Shown: positions 19,381 to 28,558, counted from the first letter of the stretch. The stretch: DNA of 64,000 bases from Pseudomonas mendocina (GCF_900636545.1 NZ_LR134290.1:4278001-4342000), one strand, 5' to 3'. The notes: a model not told the origin generated them from the letters alone. Made by a program: numbers and translations.

Positions 19381-20595
19381 TCACTCGCGCATCGGCGCGG
19401 CCCGCGGGTTATTCGTGGCACTTGGCGATTGCCGCCTTGCCCGCAGCAGCAGGTGCGCGGCCAGGCCGAACAGCAACCCCCAGAAGGCTGCCGACAGGCC
19501 GAGGAAGGTCACCCCGGAAGCCGTCACCAGAAAGGTGAACAGCCCGGCATCACGCTCCTGCGGCTCGCTCAGGCTGCGCGCCAGGGCCTCGCTGAACGCG
19601 CCGTACAGCGCCAGCCCGGCCAGGGCGGCGATCAGCGCGGCGGGAAAGGCGGCGAACAGCGACACCAGGGTGGCACCGGCGATGCCGAACAGCAGGTAGG
19701 CGAGGCTGCCGGACAACGCGGCGATATAGCGCCGCCGTGGGTCTTCATGGGCCTCGCGGCCGGTGCACAGGCTGGCGGTGACCGCAGCCAGGTTCAGGCC
19801 ATGGCAGCCGAAGGGCGCCAGCAGCGCCCCGCCGATGGCGCTGGCGCCGATGATCGGGCTGGCCGGGGTGTCGTAGCCGGCGTTGCGCAGCACCGCCATG
19901 CCCGGCATGAACTGCCCGGTCAGCGCCACCAGCACCAGCGGCAGCGCCAGGTTGAGGGTGGCGGCCAGGCTGAACTCGGGGGCGATCCACTGTGGCGTGG
20001 CCAGCTCCAGCACCAGTGCCTCGCTGCGCAGTTGCCCGCCGAACAGGGTCAGCGCCGCACCCACCAGCAGCACCCCGGCCACCGCATAACGCGGCGCCGT
20101 CCGGCGCAGCAGCAGGTAGGTGACGAACATGCTGGCGATCAGCAGCGGCTGCTCGGGCAGCGCCTTGAATACCTCGATGCCGAAGGCGAACAGGATGCCG
20201 GCCTGCAACCCCGCCGCGATGGAGCCCGGCAGGCGCGCCAGCAGGCGGTCGAAGCTACCACTGAGGGCGATCAGCAGCAGGATCAGGTTGGCCACCAGAT
20301 AGGCGCCGATGGCCTGGTTCAGCCCCAGCGTGGGCAGCGCCCCCACCAGCAGCGCGCTGCCGGGGATCGACCAGGCGATCACCACCGGCGTGCGATAGCG
20401 CAGGCTGAGCACGATGCCCAGCACGCCGCTGCCGATGGAAATGGCCCAGACCCAGGACGACAGCAACGCCTGTGACAGGCCGGCGCTTTCTGCCGCATGG
20501 AAGATCAGCACCAGCGGCCCGGCGTAGGAGATGGTGGTGGCGAGCAGACCGGCCACCAGGGCAGGCAGCGAACAGTCGCGCAGCAGAGCGTGCAT
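19381..20595 (-). CDS. benE: Benzoate/H+ symporter, BenE family
   Basis: 404 residues from the ATG at 20595 (MHALLRDCSLPALVAGLL), which has GAGG about 10 nt upstream; the frame remains open further upstream without support. About 12 hydrophobic segments, ISYAGPLVLIFHAAESAGLS and SWSIPGSALL-like sequence (VIAWSIPGSALLVGALPTL) and GCHGLNLAAVTASLCTGREA are typical of BenE. It imports benzoate across the inner membrane. It lies 100 bp downstream of the MFS carrier gene in the ben run, giving two inner-membrane benzoate carriers. Confidence 0.93.
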   Translation of the reverse strand: MHALLRDCSLPALVAGLLATTISYAGPLVLIFHAAESAGLSQALLSSWVWAISIGSGVLGIVLSLRYRTPVVIAWSIPGSALLVGALPTLGLNQAIGAYLVANLILLLIALSGSFDRLLARLPGSIAAGLQAGILFAFGIEVFKALPEQPLLIASMFVTYLLLRRTAPRYAVAGVLLVGAALTLFGGQLRSEALVLELATPQWIAPEFSLAATLNLALPLVLVALTGQFMPGMAVLRNAGYDTPASPIIGASAIGGALLAPFGCHGLNLAAVTASLCTGREAHEDPRRRYIAALSGSLAYLLFGIAGATLVSLFAAFPAALIAALAGLALYGAFSEALARSLSEPQERDAGLFTFLVTASGVTFLGLSAAFWGLLFGLAAHLLLRARRQSPSATNNPRAAPMRE

Positions 20596-20695
20596 GTCAG
20601 CCTCGCAAGTCAGTGTGGCCTTCCGCCAGCGGAAGGCGCTCGGTGTCGGAACGGCCGTCTCCTGCCCATTTGCGGGCAGGAGCACGGCGTGCGGA

Positions 20696-22036
20696 TCAGG
20701 CCTTGGCGGCGAGCAACGCGGCGTCGGCAGCCTGGCGCCGCTGGCCACTGAGGGTGAACACCGCCATGGCCAGGGCGGCAATGGCACCCGGTACGGCGAA
20801 GGCGATGAAGTTCAGTTGCAGCGGCAGGTTGATGGCCATCAGCGCGCCGCCGAGCAGCGGCCCGACGATGGCGCCATTGCGGCCGATGCCGGAGGCCCAG
20901 CCCAGGCCGGTGGAGCGGATCGACAGGCCGTAGAACTGCGCGGCACCGGCATACAGCAGGATCTGCGTGCCGATGGTGGTGGCCCCGGCGATGAAGATCA
21001 GGCCGTAGAGCAGCGGCGTCGGGCTCTTGAAGCCGAGCAGGCTGATCGACACGGCGGCGGCGACGAAGAACGCCACCATCACCTTGCCCAGGTTGAAGCG
21101 GTCGCCCAACCAACCGCCAAGGATGGCCCCGGCCATGCCGCCGAAGTTCAGCGCCAGCAGGAACGACAGGCTCGAACCCAGACTGTAGCCGGCGCCGGCC
21201 ATCAGCTTGGGCAGCCAGGAACTGAGCGCGTAGACCATCAGCAGGCAGCAGAAGAACGCCAGCCACAGGCACAGGGTGCGCAGTGCGCGGCCTTCGCGGA
21301 ACAGCTCCAGCACCGCCACGCCCTGGCCCTTGGCATCGTTCATCTGCAATTGATCGGCTGCGTCGATGCGCAGCTCCGGATCGACCTTGGCCAATATCGC
21401 GCGAGCCTGCTCATGCCGGCCCTGGCGTACCAGAAAGCCCACCGATTCCGGCAGTTTCCAGAGGATCAGCGGCAGCAACAGCAGGGGAATGGCGGCGGCG
21501 AAGAACATCGATTCCCAACCGAAGCGCGGCAGCATGTAAATGCCCACCCCGGCAGCGAGCATGCCACCCAGCGAGTAGCCGCTGAACATCACCGCCACCA
21601 GCGTGCTGCGCAGGCGCTTGGGCGCGTACTCGTTCATCAGCGCCACGGCATTGGGCATCAGGCCGCCGCAACCGAGGCCGGCGAGGAAGCGGAAGATACC
21701 GAACTCGGTAGGGCTACTGGCGAAGCCGTTGAGGATGGTCGCCGAGGAAAACAGCATGAAGCAGATGGCGATACCCTTCTTGCGCCCGATCCGGTCGGCC
21801 AGGGTGCCGAACGCCAGGGCACCGAACATCATGCCGAACAGCGCGTAGCTACCCAGTGCACCGGCTTGCAGTGGCGTCAGGTTCCACTGCTGCATGATCG
21901 AGGGCAGCACCACACCGTAGATGAACAGGTCGTAACCATCGAAGATCAACAACAGCGCGCACAGCGCCATGACCATCCAGTGGAAACGGGTGAAACGGGC
22001 ACCGTCTATGACGGTGTGAACGTCGATCTGTCGCAT
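20696..22036 (-). CDS. benK: MFS aromatic acid:H+ symporter (BenK/PcaK family)
   Basis: 446 residues, 12 transmembrane segments. FDGYDLFIYGVVLPSI in helix 1 carries the acidic motif essential in the aromatic acid:H+ symporter family; GTLADRIGRKKG is the loop 2-3 motif and GGWLGDRFNLGK the loop 8-9 motif. In this position, 74 bp after benD and before benE, benzoate is the expected substrate. P-hydroxybenzoate transport as PcaK is an alternative, since no other pcaK-like gene is near the pca genes. Confidence 0.9.
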   Translation of the reverse strand: MRQIDVHTVIDGARFTRFHWMVMALCALLLIFDGYDLFIYGVVLPSIMQQWNLTPLQAGALGSYALFGMMFGALAFGTLADRIGRKKGIAICFMLFSSATILNGFASSPTEFGIFRFLAGLGCGGLMPNAVALMNEYAPKRLRSTLVAVMFSGYSLGGMLAAGVGIYMLPRFGWESMFFAAAIPLLLLPLILWKLPESVGFLVRQGRHEQARAILAKVDPELRIDAADQLQMNDAKGQGVAVLELFREGRALRTLCLWLAFFCCLLMVYALSSWLPKLMAGAGYSLGSSLSFLLALNFGGMAGAILGGWLGDRFNLGKVMVAFFVAAAVSISLLGFKSPTPLLYGLIFIAGATTIGTQILLYAGAAQFYGLSIRSTGLGWASGIGRNGAIVGPLLGGALMAINLPLQLNFIAFAVPGAIAALAMAVFTLSGQRRQAADAALLAAKA

Positions 22037-22110
22037 GGCATCGATACTCTTGTTTTTGTTGTCGAAACTGCGTTGTGTTCCACGGCCGTGGCAGCGGCCG
22101 GGAGGGTGAT

Positions 22111-22875
22111 TCAGCCCAGGTCGCCACCGCCTACCGGCAAGGTCACACCGGTGATGTAGGAGGCCTCGTCCGAGGCGAGGAAGAGGATCGCGCCGACCTG
22201 CTCGTCGAGCGTGCCGTAGCGTTTCATCAGGCTGCTGTGTACGGTCTGGTCGACGATCTGCTGGTACCAGACCTTCTCCTGCTCGCTCTGCTCGGCACTG
22301 TTACGCGGGATACGCCGCGGCGGCGCCTCGGTACCGCCGGGGGCGGTGGCGTTGACGCGAATGCCGCGCTCGGCGGTCTCGAAGGCCAGGCAGGCGGTCA
22401 GCGCGTTGACACCGCCCTTGGCCGCGCCGTAGGGCACGCGGTTGACGCTACGGGTGGCGATGGACGAAACGTTGACGATGGCGCCACTGCCCTGCGCCAG
22501 CATCTGCGGCAGCGCCGCATGGCAGCACCACAGGGTGGGGAACAGCGAGCGACGCACTTCGGCCTCGATCTGCGCCGTTTCGTAGTGCTCGAACGGCTTG
22601 GCCCAGATGGTGCCGCCGACGTTGTTGATGAGGATGTCGAGCCGGCCGAAGCGCTCGACCGCCGCCTGCATCACGCGCTGGCAGTCGCCTGCCTGCTCCA
22701 GGTCGGCGGTCAGGCACAGCACCGCCTCGCGCTCGGCCAGCTCGAACACCAGCTCGGAGCGATCCACCGCCAGCACCTGCGCGCCCTCCTCCAGCAGCCG
22801 CTCGGCCACACGACGGCCGATGCCCTGGGCGGCGCCGGTGACCACGGCGACCTTGTCTTGGAAACGCTTGTTCAT
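22111..22875 (-). CDS. benD: 1,6-dihydroxycyclohexa-2,4-diene-1-carboxylate dehydrogenase
   Basis: 254 residues from the ATG at 22875 (MNKRFQDKVAVVTGAAQG), with GAGGT 9 nt upstream; an ATG seven codons earlier overlaps that ribosome site. SDR features: the nucleotide loop TGAAQGIGR, NNVGG, catalytic Ser in NVSSIATRSVNRVPYGAAKGG with YxxxK. The VNRVPYGAAKGGV and APGGTEAPPRRIPRN stretches are typical of BenD/XylL. It oxidises benzoate cis-diol with loss of CO2 to give catechol. A 285-bp gap rich in repeats separates it from benC. Confidence 0.95.
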   Translation of the reverse strand: MNKRFQDKVAVVTGAAQGIGRRVAERLLEEGAQVLAVDRSELVFELAEREAVLCLTADLEQAGDCQRVMQAAVERFGRLDILINNVGGTIWAKPFEHYETAQIEAEVRRSLFPTLWCCHAALPQMLAQGSGAIVNVSSIATRSVNRVPYGAAKGGVNALTACLAFETAERGIRVNATAPGGTEAPPRRIPRNSAEQSEQEKVWYQQIVDQTVHSSLMKRYGTLDEQVGAILFLASDEASYITGVTLPVGGGDLG

Positions 22876-22898
22876 CTGTTGTACCTCGATCATCACTC

Positions 22899-23116
22899 GT
22901 GGAAGCGGCTTCAGCCGCGAATCGACCCGCCAAGCGCATCGCGGCTAAAGCGGTACGCCGCCCAGCCGCTCCTACAGCCTGTAGCCCGGGTGCTATCCGG
23001 GGCTGCTGCGTGGACTTCCCCCGGATTTCATCCGGGCTACAACTCTGTAGAGAGGGTGGCGTCTGCCCTGCCCTCTCCCCCGTCCCCTCTCCCCTCTCCC
23101 ATAAATGGGAGAGGGG
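22899..23116. repeat. Three repeat types stacked between benC and benD
   Basis: REP-like units at 22899-22975 (GGAAGCGGCTTCAGCCGCGA and an inverted partner) are followed by a second family at 22981-23040 (GTAGCCCGGGTGCTATCCGG with an inverted copy ending CCGGGCTAC). A perfect hairpin at 23091-23116 follows (CCCTCTCCCA, loop TAAA, TGGGAGAGGG). The stack fills nearly the whole gap and could uncouple benD expression from benABC. Confidence 0.7.
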
Positions 23117-23160
23117 TGACTCAGCCCATCACGCCGATGCAGCCTGTAGCCCGCTCGCAC

Positions 23161-24171
23161 CTAGGCGCTGGCGGCGAATTTCTCGTAGTAGAAGTTGGCC
23201 GGGGCGATGCCCTGCTCGCGGATGTAGGCGCTGACCGCCTCGACCATCGGCGGCGGGCCGCACAGGTAGATGTCCACCTCGCCGTCGTTGAGGTGCCTGG
23301 GTTCGATGTGCTGGGTCACGTAGCCCTTTTTCGGGTAGCTGCTGCCTTCGTTGGCCACACAGGCGCTGAAGGTGAAACCGGGGATACGCGCGGCGAAGGC
23401 TTCCAGCTTGTCCAGCTCGACCAGATCCTGGTCGTGGGTCACCCCGTAGATCAGGTGCAGCGGGTGCGCGCAGCCTTCGGCGGCGATCTTCTCCAGCATC
23501 GCGGTGAACGGCGCCAGGCCGGTACCGCCAGCCAGCAGCAGCAGCGGGCGCTTGATCTCGCGCAGGTAGAAGCTGCCCAGCGGGCCGGCCAGGCTGATGC
23601 TGTCGCCGGCCTTGGCCAGGTTACTCAGGAAGCTGCTCATCAGCCCGCCCGGCACGTTGCGGATCAGGAAGCTGACTTCGCCGTCCTTCGGCAGACTGCT
23701 GAAGGAGTAAGCGCGCGTCTGCTCACTGCCCGGCACCTTGAGATTGACGTACTGCCCCGGCAGGAACGCCAGTTGGCTGAGCGCCTCGCCCTTGATCGAC
23801 AACGCGATGGTGCTGTCGGAGAGCTTGCGCACGGCGCTGATGGCGGCCTCGAAACTGGCCTGCTGGGTCTTGCACACCTGCGACGACGCCGGCACGCGGA
23901 TCACGCAGTCGCTCTCGGCGCGCATCTGGCAGGTCAGCACGTAGCCCTGCTCGGCCTCGGCCTCGCTCAGGGCGTCCTCGATGTATTCCTCGCCGAGGTC
24001 GTACTGCCCCGCTTCGGCGAAGCACTTGCAGGCACCGCAGGCGCCGTCGCGGCAGTCCAGCGGAATATTGATGCCCTGGCGATAGGCGGCGTCGGCCACC
24101 GTCTCACCCAGGTTGGCGTCGATGAAGCGGGTGACCCCGTCCTCGAAATTCAGTGCGATCTTGTGGCTCAT
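23161..24171 (-). CDS. benC: Benzoate 1,2-dioxygenase electron-transfer reductase
   Basis: 336 residues. An N-terminal plant-type [2Fe-2S] domain has Cys40, Cys45 and Cys48 in PLDCRDGACGACKC and a fourth Cys near 80 in YVLTCQMRAE. An FAD domain follows (RAYSFSS) and then an NAD domain (LLLLAGGTGLAPFTAML; YLCGPPPMVEAV). It passes electrons from NADH to BenAB. It starts 81 bp after benB and its length matches known BenC. Confidence 0.96.
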   Translation of the reverse strand: MSHKIALNFEDGVTRFIDANLGETVADAAYRQGINIPLDCRDGACGACKCFAEAGQYDLGEEYIEDALSEAEAEQGYVLTCQMRAESDCVIRVPASSQVCKTQQASFEAAISAVRKLSDSTIALSIKGEALSQLAFLPGQYVNLKVPGSEQTRAYSFSSLPKDGEVSFLIRNVPGGLMSSFLSNLAKAGDSISLAGPLGSFYLREIKRPLLLLAGGTGLAPFTAMLEKIAAEGCAHPLHLIYGVTHDQDLVELDKLEAFAARIPGFTFSACVANEGSSYPKKGYVTQHIEPRHLNDGEVDIYLCGPPPMVEAVSAYIREQGIAPANFYYEKFAASA

Positions 24172-24252
24172 GGCGCACCTCGTTATGCAGTTTTTGGCGT
24201 GCAGCGCCCCGAGGCGGGAGCCAATGGCCCCACCGGCAAGGCTGCAGCGGAT

Positions 24253-24741
24253 TCAGATGTGGTAGACGTCGATGATCTGCCTGACGTAGTCGTTCTTCAG
24301 CACCACCTTCTTGGCCTTGATCAGCGGGTTCGGCCCGCGCGTGTCGAGGCTGTAGAAGCTGGTGCCGTAGAAGTGGTCGACGGTCTTGTAGCGAAAGCTC
24401 AGGGTGTGCCAGTTGAAGCGCACCTTGGTCAGGCCCTCGCCCTGCTCGACGATCTCGATGTTGTTGATGTTGTGCGAAGTCCGGGTGTCCGGAATGGTGG
24501 CGCTGGAGCGCTCGGTGCGGATGCGGAACACCCGATCCTCCAGGCCGCTGCGGTTGCCGTACCAGATCAACGAGATCTCGGTCTGCGGGTTCTCCACCAA
24601 CTGATCGCGGTCATCCCAGGCCGGCATCCAGAACTCGGCGTCCGGGGCGTACAGCTCCAGCCACTCGTCCCACTGCTTGTCGTCCAGGTAGCGCGCCTCG
24701 CGGTAGAGGAAATCGCGCACGACATCATAGGAAAGGCTCAT
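24253..24741 (-). CDS. benB: Benzoate 1,2-dioxygenase small (beta) subunit
   Basis: 162 residues with the cystatin-like fold of ring-hydroxylating dioxygenase beta subunits: DVVRDFLYREARYLDDKQWDEWLELYAPDAEFWMPAWDD at the start and KKVVLKNDYVRQIIDVYHI at the end. It is structural in the alpha3-beta3 oxygenase. Its ATG at 24741 abuts the benA stop with no gap, implying coupled translation. Confidence 0.95.
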   Translation of the reverse strand: MSLSYDVVRDFLYREARYLDDKQWDEWLELYAPDAEFWMPAWDDRDQLVENPQTEISLIWYGNRSGLEDRVFRIRTERSSATIPDTRTSHNINNIEIVEQGEGLTKVRFNWHTLSFRYKTVDHFYGTSFYSLDTRGPNPLIKAKKVVLKNDYVRQIIDVYHI

Positions 24742-26103
24742 TCACGCACCCTCCACGTGGATCAGGTGTTCCTGTTCTTTCTTCACTGCCTCGATCATCT
24801 GCTGTTGCCAGTAATGGTGCTGCAGTACGAACAGCCCCTCGTCCTCGGTGCGCGCACCGGACAGCAGCGGCTGCAGGTCGATCTCCCTGGCCGAGTCGTC
24901 GGCGCCGTCGATCCAGTGCTTGGCCCCGCGCGACATGTCGTTCCACTCCATCGCGCGGCCGGCGAAACCCTGCTGGCAGGCGCGGAATTCTTCCAGGTCG
25001 TCCGGCGTGGCCATGCCGGAAACGTTGAAGAAGTCTTCGTACTGGCGGATGCGTCGGGCGCGCGCTTCGGCACTCTCGCCCTTGGGCGCGATGCAGTAGA
25101 TGGTCACTTCGGTCTTGTCCACCGACAGCGGCCGGGCGACGCGCAGTTGCGAGCCGAACTGATCCATCAGGTACAGGTTGGGGTACAGGCAGAGGTTGCG
25201 CGAATGGCCGATCATCCAGTCGGCGCGCGCCTCGCCGAACTCGGCGGCGAGGCGCTCGCGGTCGGCGAACAGCGGGCGATCCTCGGGGTTGTCCCAGCGC
25301 GTCCAGAGCAGCAGGTGACCGTTCTCGAAAGAATAGAAACCACCGCCCTTCTTGCCCCAGCCGCCGGCGCTCATGGCGCGGATGTCGTCACCGGCTTCCT
25401 TGAGCTTACGCTGCTGCTGGGTGGCGGCGTAGTTCCAGTGCACGGCGGAGACGTGGTAGCCGTCGGCACCGTTCTCCGCCTGCAGTTTCCAGTTGCCCTC
25501 GTAGACGTAGGTGCTGGAGCCGCGCAGCACTTCCAGGCCCTCGGTGGACTGGTCGCAGACCATGTCGATGATCTTCTTCGACTCGCCGAGGAACTCCTCC
25601 AGCGGCGCCACGTCCTCACGCAGGCTGCCAAACAGGAAGCCCCGGTAGGACTCGAAGCGGGCGACCTTCTTCAGGTCGTGGGAACCGTCGCAGTTGAAGC
25701 TGTCCGGGTAGCCGGCGTCCTTGGGGTCCTTGACCTTGAGCAGCTTGCCGCTGTTGTTGAATGTCCAGCCGTGGAACGGACAGGTGTAGCTGGCCTTGTT
25801 GCCGCTCTTGAAGCGGCAGAGCATGGCGCCACGGTGGCTGCAGGCGTTGATGAAGGCGTTGAGTTCACCGTCCTTGTTGCGCGCGATGAAGATCGGCTGA
25901 CGCCCCATGTAGGTGGTGTAGTAGTCGTTGACGTTGGGGATCTGGCTCTCGTGGGCCAGATACAGCCAGTTGCCCTCGAAGATGTGCTGCATCTCCAGGT
26001 CGAACAGGCGCGGGTCGGTGAACATCTCGCGCTTGCAGCGGAAGATGCCCTTGTCCTTGTCTTCTTCAAGCAGGCTGTTGAGGTAGTCGAGTCCCAGGGT
26101 CAT
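24742..26103 (-). CDS. benA: Benzoate 1,2-dioxygenase large (alpha) subunit
   Basis: 453 residues from the ATG at 26103, 8 nt after GGAG; the ATG two codons earlier (26109) is only 2 nt from it. The Rieske ligands Cys88, His90, Cys108 and His111 lie in CSHRGAMLC and CPFHGW; the mononuclear iron site is [14 protein letters not shown]. It dihydroxylates benzoate at C1 and C2. First gene of benABCD; tandem BenR sites and a TAGCCT -10 element stand upstream. Confidence 0.97.
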   Translation of the reverse strand: MTLGLDYLNSLLEEDKDKGIFRCKREMFTDPRLFDLEMQHIFEGNWLYLAHESQIPNVNDYYTTYMGRQPIFIARNKDGELNAFINACSHRGAMLCRFKSGNKASYTCPFHGWTFNNSGKLLKVKDPKDAGYPDSFNCDGSHDLKKVARFESYRGFLFGSLREDVAPLEEFLGESKKIIDMVCDQSTEGLEVLRGSSTYVYEGNWKLQAENGADGYHVSAVHWNYAATQQQRKLKEAGDDIRAMSAGGWGKKGGGFYSFENGHLLLWTRWDNPEDRPLFADRERLAAEFGEARADWMIGHSRNLCLYPNLYLMDQFGSQLRVARPLSVDKTEVTIYCIAPKGESAEARARRIRQYEDFFNVSGMATPDDLEEFRACQQGFAGRAMEWNDMSRGAKHWIDGADDSAREIDLQPLLSGARTEDEGLFVLQHHYWQQQMIEAVKKEQEHLIHVEGA

Positions 26104-26139
26104 GGCCATGGCTCCGTTGTTATTGTTTCAACGGTTCCA

Positions 26140-26202
26140 AGGCTAGGGACTGATTCCCACGACCAATATCCAGTTCGTGCAGAACCCTATCCGTTTTCTG
26201 CA
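26140..26202 (-). promoter_or_regulatory. benA promoter with two tandem BenR/XylS boxes
   Basis: On the minus strand TGCAGAAAACGGATA (26202-26188) and TGCACGAACTGGATA (26181-26167) both match the BenR/XylS consensus TGCA-N6-GGNTA exactly and are spaced 21 bp apart, as in Pb and Pm promoters. A TAGCCT at 26145-26140 resembles the TAGGCT -10 element of Pm. The proximal box ends 63 bp before the benA start. Confidence 0.92.
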
Positions 26203-26213
26203 GCACCAATAAA

Positions 26214-26313
26214 CGGCCGCTATGCGGCCTTCTGATGACCCTCTCCTGGGAGAGGGTGCCCGAAGGGCGGGAGAGGGACCATCCGCCCCCCGTAGCCCGG
26301 ATGCAATCCGGGA
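26214..26313. repeat. Palindromes and repeat fragments between benR and benA
   Basis: GGCCGCTATGCGGCC (about 26214-26228) is a palindrome. ACCCTCTCCTGGGAGAGGGT (26238-26257) is another, related to the hairpin at 23091. GTAGCCCGGATGCAATCCGG (from 26292) belongs to the family at 22981 and 28419. They lie downstream of benR and may end its transcript. Confidence 0.6.
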
Positions 26314-26320
26314 ATGGCGT

Positions 26321-27265
26321 CTACCCCTCGCGACGCCGCAGGGTGTCCGACGGCAGTTCGCCAAAGGCGCTCTTGTAACTCTCGGAGAAGCGTCCCAGGT
26401 GCAGGAAGCCGTAGTCCAGCGCCACCTCGGTGACGTTGCGCACCCTGGACGTCGGATCCTTCAGGCAGGCGTGCACCTGCTCCAGCTTGCGCTGGCGGAT
26501 GTAGTGCTTGGGCGTGGTGCGCAGGTGTTTCTCGAACAGCGCATAGAGCGAGCGAGGGCTCATGTGCGCGAGCTGGGCCAGTTGTTCGACGCTGATGTCC
26601 TGCTTGAGGTTGTCCTCGATGAACTGCACCAGACGTTCGAACGACGGGCTGCTTTCCGACAGTTCCTGACGCTGTACGTTGTTGCTCAACAACCCCAGCA
26701 GCTTGCTGGCGATGATGCGCGTGTAGTGTTCCTGCACCAGCGGCAGCGACTGCTCGCTCTCGGCTTCGACGCAGATCAGGCCGAGCAGGTTGGTGAAACC
26801 CTCCAGTTGCTGCAACTGATGACGCGAGGCGAAACGCACGCCATCACCCGGCCGCTGCCAGTGGTTGTCGACGCAGGCGCGCTCGATCAGGTGAGCCGGC
26901 AGCTTGACGATGAACTTCTCGCAGTCGTCGGAGTAGGTCAGGTCGACCTGGTCGTCCGGGTTGATCAGCAGCAGTTCGCCAGGGGTGAAGTAGTGCTCCT
27001 CACCATGGCCGCGCCACAGGCAATGGCCCTGCAGCAGCACCTGCAGGTGATAGATGGTTTCCAGCGCTGGCGAGGTGACCCGCACGCTACCGCCATAGCT
27101 GATGCGGCACAGATCGACACTGCCAAAGCTGCGATGGCTGAGGCTGGCCGCCGGGCGGCCGCTATTGGGCAGACGAATGCAATGCGACCCCACATGCTGG
27201 TTGACGTAATCGGACACCGCATAGGGATCGGCATTGGCGAACAGCCGACTCTTCTCGTTGAGCAT
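26321..27265 (-). CDS. benR: BenR, AraC/XylS-family activator of the ben genes
   Basis: 314 residues from the ATG at 27265 (MLNEKSRLFANADPYAVSDYV); the frame continues upstream to 27391 without support, and known BenR is about 318. The C-terminal AraC domain has two helix-turn-helix units (ISVEQLAQLAHMSPRSLYALFEKHL; NVTEVALDYGFLHLGRFSESYKSAFGELPSDTLRRR). The N-terminal part binds benzoate in this family. Its target boxes stand before benA. A PcaR-like box at 27451-27465 lies upstream. Confidence 0.93.
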   Translation of the reverse strand: MLNEKSRLFANADPYAVSDYVNQHVGSHCIRLPNSGRPAASLSHRSFGSVDLCRISYGGSVRVTSPALETIYHLQVLLQGHCLWRGHGEEHYFTPGELLLINPDDQVDLTYSDDCEKFIVKLPAHLIERACVDNHWQRPGDGVRFASRHQLQQLEGFTNLLGLICVEAESEQSLPLVQEHYTRIIASKLLGLLSNNVQRQELSESSPSFERLVQFIEDNLKQDISVEQLAQLAHMSPRSLYALFEKHLRTTPKHYIRQRKLEQVHACLKDPTSRVRNVTEVALDYGFLHLGRFSESYKSAFGELPSDTLRRREG

Positions 27266-27450
27266 CACGGCACTCTTATCATTGTTATGTAGGTGGCGAG
27301 TGCTAACGGGCCAAGGCTGCCCTCCTCGCTCGAACCATGAATACAGGCAAATCGCCCGCTGTGTAGAAGAAGCGATCAGCGGTCGCCTCATTCATCCAGC
27401 TTATTCACTGGCCGAGCTTAGGCAATCGCACCTTCGGCGAACATCGAAGC

Positions 27451-27465
27451 GGTCGATAATCGCCC
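27451..27465. promoter_or_regulatory. PcaR-like box upstream of benR
   Basis: Plus-strand GGTCGATAATCGCCC matches the PcaR consensus GTTCGATAATCGCAC at 13 of 15 positions, with the CGATAATCGC core intact. It is 186-200 bp before the benR ATG and 12 bp beyond the pcaR stop. It could let PcaR influence benR. Confidence 0.45.
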
Positions 27466-27477
27466 GGTTTCGCCTGA

Positions 27478-28323
27478 TCAAGCTGGACGAAATAGCTGGC
27501 TGCTCAATTCACGACTGGCCGACAACATCAGCGGCAGGAAGCGCTTCTCCAGCTCGGCAGTGGGTACACGACTGGCATGGGTGCTGATGTTCATGGCCGC
27601 CAGCACATGGCCAGCGGAATCGTAGACCGGCACGGCCAGCGAACGCAGGCCCTGCTCCAGCTCCTGATCGACCACGCACCAACCCTGGTGGCGCACGCGC
27701 TGCAGACATTCCCACAGCGCTTCGGGGGTGTGCAGGGTGCGGCTGGTCTTGGGTTGCAGTTCGGCGTGAGCCAGATAGTCCTGCAACTGGTCATCGTCCA
27801 GCGCGGCGAGGAGGATGCGGCCCATCGACGTGCAGTACGCCGGCAGGCGGCTGCCGACGCTCAGGTCCACCGAGATCAGCCGTTGCGGAATGGCCGAGCG
27901 GGCGATGTAGAGCACCTGTTCGCCCTCCAGTGTCGCCAGGTTGCAGGCTTCGTGCAGCTGCTCGCTGAGGCGGTCGAGGAAGGGCTGCGCAGACACAGCG
28001 AGTGGCGTCGAGGACAGGTAGGCATGCCCCAGCGTCAGCACCTTGGGCAGCAGCGAATAGGTGCGCCCGTCGGTGGTGACGTAACCCAGTTTCATCAGGC
28101 TGTAGAGGCAGCGGCGTACGGCAGCGCGGGGAATCTCGGTGCGGTGGCTGATCTGCGCGATGGTCAGGTGGCGCTTGCGCTCCTGGAAGGCATTGATCAC
28201 CGCCAGGCCTCGCGCCAGGGAGGTCATGAAGTTGGGGTCGCCGGCGAACTCCTCGATGCGTTTGGCCGGCGACACGTAGGGTGGCGGCGCAAGACTGGTA
28301 AGCGGCGGACGGGATTCACTCAT
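27478..28323 (-). CDS. pcaR: PcaR, IclR-family regulator of the beta-ketoadipate pathway
   Basis: 281 residues. A winged helix-turn-helix (FMTSLARGLAVINAFQERKRHLTIAQISHRTEIPRAAVRRCLYSLMKLGYV) is followed by the effector domain (LNLATLEGEQVLYIARSAIPQRLISVDLSVGSRLPAYCTSMGR region). The long N-terminal extension and the effector block are typical of PcaR/PobR/CatR-type IclR proteins, and PcaR is the best fit since PcaR boxes precede pcaI. Two boxes at 28355-28387 suggest autoregulation. Beta-ketoadipate is the known co-inducer. Confidence 0.92.
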   Translation of the reverse strand: MSESRPPLTSLAPPPYVSPAKRIEEFAGDPNFMTSLARGLAVINAFQERKRHLTIAQISHRTEIPRAAVRRCLYSLMKLGYVTTDGRTYSLLPKVLTLGHAYLSSTPLAVSAQPFLDRLSEQLHEACNLATLEGEQVLYIARSAIPQRLISVDLSVGSRLPAYCTSMGRILLAALDDDQLQDYLAHAELQPKTSRTLHTPEALWECLQRVRHQGWCVVDQELEQGLRSLAVPVYDSAGHVLAAMNISTHASRVPTAELEKRFLPLMLSASRELSSQLFRPA

Positions 28324-28353
28324 GATGCCTCCGAAACGGCGGTGAACAGCTTC

Positions 28354-28387
28354 TGGCGATTATCGAACCATCGTGCGGTAATCGCAA
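28354..28387. promoter_or_regulatory. Two PcaR-type boxes upstream of pcaR
   Basis: 28354-28368 (minus strand GTTCGATAATCGCCA) matches the consensus at 13 of 15 positions. 28373-28387 (plus strand GTGCGGTAATCGCAA) matches at 12 of 15. They lie 31-64 bp before the pcaR ATG, a position fitting autorepression. Confidence 0.75.
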
Positions 28388-28418
28388 ATAGGTAAGCAAA
28401 ACAGCAGATAACGCTCCT

Positions 28419-28478
28419 GCAGCCCGCATGCAATCGGGGGGCATCGTGTCAGTCATTCCCGGTCTTCATCCGGGCTAC
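28419..28478. repeat. CAGCCCG/CCGGGCTAC repeat between the AEC carrier and pcaR
   Basis: GCAGCCCGCATGCAATCGGG (from 28419) and TTCCCGGTCTTCATCCGGGC up to CTAC at 28478 form the same inverted layout as 22981-23040. The gap 28324-28558 otherwise holds only the PcaR boxes. Confidence 0.6.
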
Positions 28479-28558
28479 GCGGCTAAATACCTTCGCCGCC
28501 CAGCCCCGGGCCGTTAGAGTCAGGCCTCCCTCGGGGCGCGGGCGGGGTTCGCCACTGC

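Noticed and set aside
22075..26235. A 1386-codon open frame on the plus strand spanning benA to benD
   Set aside because: It is antisense to four well-supported ben genes and translates to low-complexity His, Gln, Asp, Val and Arg-rich sequence without family motifs. GC-rich third positions remove stop codons from that antisense frame.
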